From assembly GCF_030623445.1 (NCBI RefSeq), contig NZ_CP130613.1, forward strand, positions 3,193,782-3,257,781: a stretch of DNA of 64,000 nt, in the 5' to 3' direction. A program made the position numbers and the translations under genes. Of the stretch, positions 59,991-64,000 are shown one piece after another. The DNA is from Pseudogemmatithrix spongiicola (GTDB lineage: Bacteria; Gemmatimonadota; Gemmatimonadetes; Gemmatimonadales; Gemmatimonadaceae). The stretch's first letter is position 1; every line of letters starts with the position of its first letter. The notes under the pieces are model-generated. The model was not told where the DNA came from. It ran no database searches and was given only the letters and a program-made list of their open reading frames with translations.

Positions 59991-61358
59991 TCACTTCCCG
60001 ACGCAGAACGTGCGGAACACGCGCGTCAGCACGTCTTCGATGTCGATCGCGCCGGTCAGGTCCTCGAGCGCGGTGATGGCGGCGCGCAGATGCGTACCCG
60101 CCACCGGCGCCGGCAACGCGTCGGCCTCCCACGCCGCCACGAACGCCGCGACCTCTCCGCGGGCTGCCGCGATCGCGGCGGCGTGCCGTGCGCGGGTGAC
60201 GATCGGCTGATCTTCCGGAGGTGCCGGATGCGTACTCGACACCGCCGCGCGTACCGCCGCGCGCAGCGCGTCGAGTCCACGGCCCTCGCGCGCGCTCACC
60301 GACACCACGTCGGAGCGTGTGCTGGGTGCCGCATCCGCCTTCGTGCGCACCAGCACCTGGCGCGCACGCGTCGCGGTGCCCACTGCGCTCGCCGTCGCGT
60401 CGAGCGCGGCATCCGTGTCCGCACACACCAGCACCACGCCGGCGCGTGCCAACCACCGCGCGCTCACCTCCACCCCCAGCCGCTCCAGCCGGTCGTCCGT
60501 GTCGCGCAATCCTGCCGTGTCCACCAGGCGCCACGGATACGGACGCTCGTCCACCAACGCCTCCAGCGCATCGCGCGTCGTCCCGGGAATCTCGCTCACG
60601 ATGGCGCGCGCGTCGCCCAGCAGCGCGTTGAACAGCGACGACTTCCCGGCGTTCGGCGCGCCGGCCAGCACCACCGGCACGCCGTCGCGGCCCAGCTCCG
60701 CCATCGGCAGCGTTGCTCCGAGCGCATCGAGCGCCGAGAGCACGTGTTGCGCCGCGGCGGTCACGCGCGCTCGGGGCTGCGGCCCGTCGTCCTCGTCCGG
60801 AAAGTCGATGTCGTACGCGAGCAAGGCCTCGACCTGCACCAGCGCATCGCGCAACGCCTCGAGACGCTGCGACAGCGCCCCCGAGAGCTGCACCAGCGCG
60901 GCACGGTGCATCGCCTGCGACCGCGCGTCGATGAGATCCGCCACCGCCTCGGCTTGCAGCAGGTCCATCTTGCCGTGGCGCACGGCGCGTTCGCTGAACT
61001 CACCCGCGAGGGCCGGCACCGCGCCGGCGGCGACCAGCGCGGCCAGCACCTGCGTGCTCACGTAGTGGCCACCATGGAGCGAGAGCTCGAGCAGGTCCTC
61101 GCCCGTCGGCGAGGCGTCGGCCACGAACCATGTCGCGAGCGCGTCGTCGAGCATGCTGGCGGCATCGTCCACCGCGTGCAGGCGCACACGGGTCGCGCGC
61201 CGCGGCGTGAGCGCCGCGGGAACGCCGATGCGCGCGCCGATGGCGCCCGCCTCGGGCCCGCTTATCCGGAGGACGGCCAGCGCCGCCCGACCGGGCGGCG
61301 TGGCCAGCGCGACGATCGTGGCGTCGCGACGGTCAGCGCTTGCGCGCGCTGCCCCCAC
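59991..61358 (-). CDS. mnmE: tRNA modification GTPase MnmE
   Basis: 455 residues from GTG 61358, starting 26 bases inside yidC. With MnmG it forms 5-carboxymethylaminomethyl-uridine at the wobble position of certain tRNAs. The N-terminal folate-binding domain (~15-120, 'TIVALATPPGRAALAVLRIS') leads to a helical domain and a G domain with G1 'GAPNAGKSSLFN', G3 'DTAGLRDTDD' and a G4 'RTKAD' (NKxD variant). The C-terminal F-C-V-G-K motif is intact. mnmG is not in the window. Confidence 0.96.
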   Translation of the reverse strand: MGAARASADRRDATIVALATPPGRAALAVLRISGPEAGAIGARIGVPAALTPRRATRVRLHAVDDAASMLDDALATWFVADASPTGEDLLELSLHGGHYVSTQVLAALVAAGAVPALAGEFSERAVRHGKMDLLQAEAVADLIDARSQAMHRAALVQLSGALSQRLEALRDALVQVEALLAYDIDFPDEDDGPQPRARVTAAAQHVLSALDALGATLPMAELGRDGVPVVLAGAPNAGKSSLFNALLGDARAIVSEIPGTTRDALEALVDERPYPWRLVDTAGLRDTDDRLERLGVEVSARWLARAGVVLVCADTDAALDATASAVGTATRARQVLVRTKADAAPSTRSDVVSVSAREGRGLDALRAAVRAAVSSTHPAPPEDQPIVTRARHAAAIAAARGEVAAFVAAWEADALPAPVAGTHLRAAITALEDLTGAIDIEDVLTRVFRTFCVGK

Positions 61359-63039
61359 CCGACGCCACCGTGGTCGTCGCCGCCTTCGCGCGCTCGTTCG
61401 AGATCAGCCACTGCTGCGGCAGCGCGGCCAGGTTCTGCACCGTGTAGTACAGGTTCAGGCCCGACGCGAAGTTGATCAGCAGCACCGTCATCATCACGGG
61501 CATGAGGATCGACATCATCTTCGTCTGCGGGTTCGGCGGCACGTTGCGCATGCCCAGCCACGACAGCGCGTACATCGACGCGCCCATCGCCAGCGGCAGG
61601 ATGTAGTACGGATCCTTCAGCGAGATGTCGCTCAGCCACAGGAAGCTCACGCCGCGGAACTCGATCGTGTTCTGGAACACGAAGAACAACGCGATGAGGA
61701 TCGGCATCGGCAGCAGCATCGGGAGGCAGCCCGAGAGCGCCGCGAACGGGCTCACATTGTGGTCCTGGTAGACCTTCATCACGGCCAGCCGCTGCTTCTC
61801 GGGATCGCCCTTGTGCTTGTTCTGCGCCTCCTGGACCAGCGGCGCGATGCGCTGCATCTCGATCTGCGTGCGCATCATCCGGCTGTTGAGCGGCCACATG
61901 AGCAGGCGGATCGCCACGCCGAAGCCGACGAGGATCCAGCCGTACTCCAGCGCCGTCGTCTTCTTCAGCCACAGCAGCAGCCGCATGACGATCGTCGCGA
62001 ACGGCTGCACCACGCCGCTGATCCACCCGCCGTACGGATTCGTCTTCTCGAACTCGCGCCCCATGCCCACCAGGCGCTCCCACTCCTGCGGACCGGCGTA
62101 CAGCTCGAACGCGAGCGGCGCGTCACCGAGCGGCGAGACGACCACGCCTTGGGCGCGCGTCGCGACCTTGTTCTCGCGCACGGCGCCCGTCACCTGCAGT
62201 TCCGCGAATGCGCTCGCCTGGCCCTCGGGCGTCAGCAAGCCAACGAGGAAATACTTGTTCTTCGCGACGGCCCACGTGAAGGGCCCGGACTCCAGCAGGC
62301 GCTCGCCCGGATCGGGCTTCCGGAAGTCGATGCGCTCGGCACCGCCCGCCGTGGTCTTGAATGCGTACGCCAAGTGGTTGGCGTCCTCGCGCGGATCCGC
62401 TTCCTGCGAATCAAACCCGGTCGGTAGCTGCGTCAGCAGGAACGCCGGCTGCGGAAGCCCCGTCGCCTGGACACGTACGTTCGCGACGTAGTTGTCCGCC
62501 GCCAGCGTGTATTCGATGCGCAGGCTCCCCGCGCCCACCGCCGCGTCGAAGCGCAGCGCCTCGCCTGCGGCGGTTGCTTCGCGCGTGGCCGTGAACGTCA
62601 GCGTCGACAGCGGAATCGTGTCGCCACCGGCGAGGATGGTGTAGCGGAGCAGCGCGTCGCGGCCGTGCCCAAGCGCCACGCCGCCCGAGTCCGCCCCGAG
62701 GCGTCGGAACTTCGGCAGCTCCGCGCGCAGGAACTGCGCGCCTTGCGTCGAGAAGGCGAACGTCGCCAGCTCATTGCGGACCGTGAGCGTCTCGATCGGC
62801 GCCGCAGGCGCCGGCACCGCCGCGGCGACCGGCGCGGGAGCCGTGGCCGCCATGGTCGGCACTCCTCCCGTGGTCGGCGGCGCGCTCGGCGTCGTGCTGC
62901 CGGTCGCCGCGACGGCGGCGGCCATGCCGCTGTCTGCGACGGTGGCAGGCACCGGCACCTCCGGACGCGGGAACAGCACTGGCGTCAGGAGCACGACGCC
63001 GCCGGTCAGGAGAATCGCAAGGAAGAAACGCTTATCCAT
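61333..63039 (-). CDS. yidC: Membrane protein insertase YidC
   Basis: 568 residues from ATG 63039. It inserts and folds inner-membrane proteins alone or with SecYEG. An N-terminal membrane helix ([19 protein letters not shown]) precedes an Ala/Pro/Thr-rich linker and a large periplasmic domain (~85-330), as in Gram-negative YidC. The conserved insertase core (~350-545) has '[20 protein letters not shown]' with the central Arg, '[18 protein letters not shown]' and a basic tail ending SARKR. The gene overlaps yidD by 8 bases. Confidence 0.97.
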   Translation of the reverse strand: MDKRFFLAILLTGGVVLLTPVLFPRPEVPVPATVADSGMAAAVAATGSTTPSAPPTTGGVPTMAATAPAPVAAAVPAPAAPIETLTVRNELATFAFSTQGAQFLRAELPKFRRLGADSGGVALGHGRDALLRYTILAGGDTIPLSTLTFTATREATAAGEALRFDAAVGAGSLRIEYTLAADNYVANVRVQATGLPQPAFLLTQLPTGFDSQEADPREDANHLAYAFKTTAGGAERIDFRKPDPGERLLESGPFTWAVAKNKYFLVGLLTPEGQASAFAELQVTGAVRENKVATRAQGVVVSPLGDAPLAFELYAGPQEWERLVGMGREFEKTNPYGGWISGVVQPFATIVMRLLLWLKKTTALEYGWILVGFGVAIRLLMWPLNSRMMRTQIEMQRIAPLVQEAQNKHKGDPEKQRLAVMKVYQDHNVSPFAALSGCLPMLLPMPILIALFFVFQNTIEFRGVSFLWLSDISLKDPYYILPLAMGASMYALSWLGMRNVPPNPQTKMMSILMPVMMTVLLINFASGLNLYYTVQNLAALPQQWLISNERAKAATTTVASGGGSARKR

Positions 63040-63277
63040 CACGTCGGGAAGAGTCGGGGGGAACGGGCTCCGGCACGGGATCGAATCCCCCGGGCCGGAA
63101 AGGATGGCAGCGCGCAATGCGCTTCACCGCGAGCCAACCGCCGCGCAGCGCGCCGTGCTTCTCGAGCGCTTCGATGGCGTAATGCGAACACGTCGGATGA
63201 TAGCGGCACGCCGCCGGCAACAGCGGCGACAGCACGACCTGATACGCACGCACCACGAAGATGAAGACGTATCTCAT
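63032..63277 (-). CDS. yidD: Membrane protein insertion efficiency factor YidD
   Basis: 81 residues from ATG 63277, overlapping the rnpA stop as ATGA. The family signature is complete: '[20 protein letters not shown]', then [15 protein letters not shown] and '[17 protein letters not shown]', with the three conserved cysteines. It is a small amphipathic membrane-associated protein that helps YidC. Its place between rnpA and yidC is the standard order. Confidence 0.96.
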   Translation of the reverse strand: MRYVFIFVVRAYQVVLSPLLPAACRYHPTCSHYAIEALEKHGALRGGWLAVKRIARCHPFRPGGFDPVPEPVPPDSSRRDG

Positions 63278-63636
63278 GCCACCACCGGAAGCGCCGCGAC
63301 CTTCGCGCCGAGCCGCGCGACATCCGTGCGCAGCGCGTCGAACGGCGCATCATACGCGCTCGGCAACGCATAGAGCGCCACATCGCGCGGCGGCATCGCA
63401 TCGAACAGCGCGGGCCACTGCGCCCGCGTGAGTTCGCGCAGGCGGCGCTTGAGTCGGTTGCGCTCGACGACCGTGTGCCGATGCTTCGGCACCACGATGC
63501 CCACGCGGTGCGTGGCACCGGCGTGCAAAAGGGAAGCGAGTACCCGAACCTCGAGCAGCGCGGTTCGGACTCGCTTCCCTTCGCGGCGGACCAAGGTGAG
63601 GTCAGCCGTGCGCGTCAGCCGATCCGGCGACGCCAC
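63274..63636 (-). CDS. rnpA: Ribonuclease P protein component
   Basis: 120 residues from GTG 63636, 13 bases after the rpmH stop. It is the protein cofactor of RNase P, which trims tRNA 5' leaders. The N-terminal '[20 protein letters not shown]' and the RNR-type motif '[16 protein letters not shown]' (about residues 57-72) are clear. The sequence between them is the usual central cleft strand ([11 protein letters not shown]...RVGIVVPKH). Confidence 0.94.
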   Translation of the reverse strand: MASPDRLTRTADLTLVRREGKRVRTALLEVRVLASLLHAGATHRVGIVVPKHRHTVVERNRLKRRLRELTRAQWPALFDAMPPRDVALYALPSAYDAPFDALRTDVARLGAKVAALPVVA

Positions 63637-63649
63637 GTGCTGGCTCGCC

Positions 63650-63814
63650 TCAGACGCCTGCGTACTTCGACGGGAGCTTCACCGTCAGCCGCTTGCGCCC
63701 CTTCTTGCGGCGCCGGCTGAGCACTTCACGCCCCCACTTGGTCTCCATGCGCGCGCGGAAGCCATGCGTCTTGATTCGACGCTTGTTGCGCGGGCGATAC
63801 GTCGGCTTTCCCAT
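63650..63814 (-). CDS. rpmH: 50S ribosomal protein L34
   Basis: 54 residues from ATG 63814, with GGAG upstream (reading CTGGAGCAACG before ATG). The first ~45 residues are standard bL34: [20 protein letters not shown], then [20 protein letters not shown]. The C-terminus ([14 protein letters not shown]) is about 8-10 residues longer than the usual 44-46-residue protein. It is the first gene of the rpmH-rnpA-yidD-yidC-mnmE operon, with its own promoter at 63858-63886. Confidence 0.97.
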   Translation of the reverse strand: MGKPTYRPRNKRRIKTHGFRARMETKWGREVLSRRRKKGRKRLTVKLPSKYAGV

Positions 63815-63857
63815 CGTTGCTCCAGGTAACTGAAATCACTTCGCGGACAGACCGCTA

Positions 63858-63886
63858 AACGTAGTCCGCTCTGGGGTTTACGTCAA
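63858..63886 (-). promoter_or_regulatory. Sigma-70 promoter of rpmH operon (TTGACG-17-TACGTT)
   Basis: On the minus strand, TTGACG at 63886-63881 and TACGTT at 63863-63858 are separated by 17 bases, about 43 bases upstream of the rpmH start. The -35 matches consensus at five of six bases. It points left, away from the DnaA box and the rightward promoter beside it. Confidence 0.65.
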
Positions 63887-63927
63887 CGGGCGCGCTGTGT
63901 GTGTGCGCTTGTTCGGACACACGAGCG

Positions 63928-63956
63928 TTGACTTATCCACAGGCGCGGGGTAGGTT
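63928..63956 (+). promoter_or_regulatory. Rightward sigma-70-like promoter, probably for dnaA outside the window
   Basis: TTGACT at 63928-63933 and TAGGTT at 63951-63956 are 17 bases apart and read off the right edge. A perfect DnaA box overlaps the last -35 base and the spacer, as in self-regulated dnaA promoters. dnaA itself is not visible, so the target is inferred from the conserved rpmH-dnaA arrangement. Confidence 0.55.
63933..63941 (+). promoter_or_regulatory. Perfect DnaA box (TTATCCACA)
   Basis: TTATCCACA matches the high-affinity DnaA-binding consensus at all nine bases. A weaker TTTCCACA lies at 63973-63980. Together with the rpmH operon on one side this places the window edge at or near the replication origin or the dnaA control region. 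Confidence 0.8.
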
Positions 63957-64000
63957 CGCCACCCCACCCGGATTTCCACATTTCGCACCCCCCGAACAGC

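Overview
The window is high-GC, densely coded bacterial chromosome next to the replication origin. It most resembles Gemmatimonadota. That rests on the gene mix: a VPS10/BNR-repeat secreted protein, stand-alone CarboxypepD_reg proteins, a secreted creatininase, paired M16 peptidases, a Tat-targeted TldD homologue and ECF sigma factors, with GTG/TTG starts and 4-nt stop/start overlaps nearly everywhere. The assignment is an inference from gene content. No prophage, insertion sequence or CRISPR array was seen. No gap without a gene exceeds about 190 bases; the largest is the right end, 63815-64000.

Layout, left to right. 1-4.5 kb: the 3' end of a Sua5-type tRNA-modification gene, plant-type fabI, an EamA exporter, and two tandem paralogues built of two CarboxypepD_reg repeats plus a plug-like Cys-containing tail, each with its own near-identical promoter. 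4.5-11.7 kb: a tightly overlapping minus-strand operon (VPS10 protein, GNAT, DinB, DUF5683-like protein, lipoprotein, creatininase). 11.9-14.1 kb: an SMP-30-like lipoprotein, an SCP-2 lipid carrier and an R2-like ligand-binding oxidase. 14.1-17.8 kb: VIT/vWA protein, ECF sigma factor and probable membrane anti-sigma factor. 17.8-22 kb: HEAT protein, HD-GYP phosphodiesterase and PAS-GGDEF cyclase; the first two share an N-terminal module. 22-27 kb: a GMC oxidoreductase, transketolase and a YeiH-type transporter. 27.2-33.8 kb: a Tat-signal TldD homologue, TldE/PmbA homologue, zinc metallopeptidase, ATP-grasp ligase and a probable outer-membrane protein, a possible peptide-processing locus. 33.8-36.4 kb: VOC protein, amidohydrolase, VKOR and tRNA-Phe. 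36.4-41.3 kb: M28 peptidase, an M16 pair and prephenate dehydratase. 41.3-51.4 kb: a minus-strand series running rpoE-like sigma, zinc-finger anti-sigma, holA, SPOR protein, mutS, cystathionine beta-synthase, ddl, a cysteine-free QueE-like protein, a degenerate rhomboid and queF. 51.4-58.1 kb: YdcF, methyltransferase, a second M16 pair and a Nudix hydrolase; then a 57-residue protein, a beta-CASP RNase-like protein and a TetR regulator. 58.2-64 kb: upp, a zinc-protease-like gene, then the classical origin-proximal set mnmE-yidC-yidD-rnpA-rpmH. Beyond rpmH lie divergent promoters and a perfect DnaA box, so dnaA probably begins just past the right edge.

The observations most worth following are the SCP-2/R2lox pair with conserved cross-link residues, the TldD/TldE/peptidase/ATP-grasp locus, the cysteine-free QueE-like protein in the same run as queF, and the shared N-terminal module in the c-di-GMP operon.
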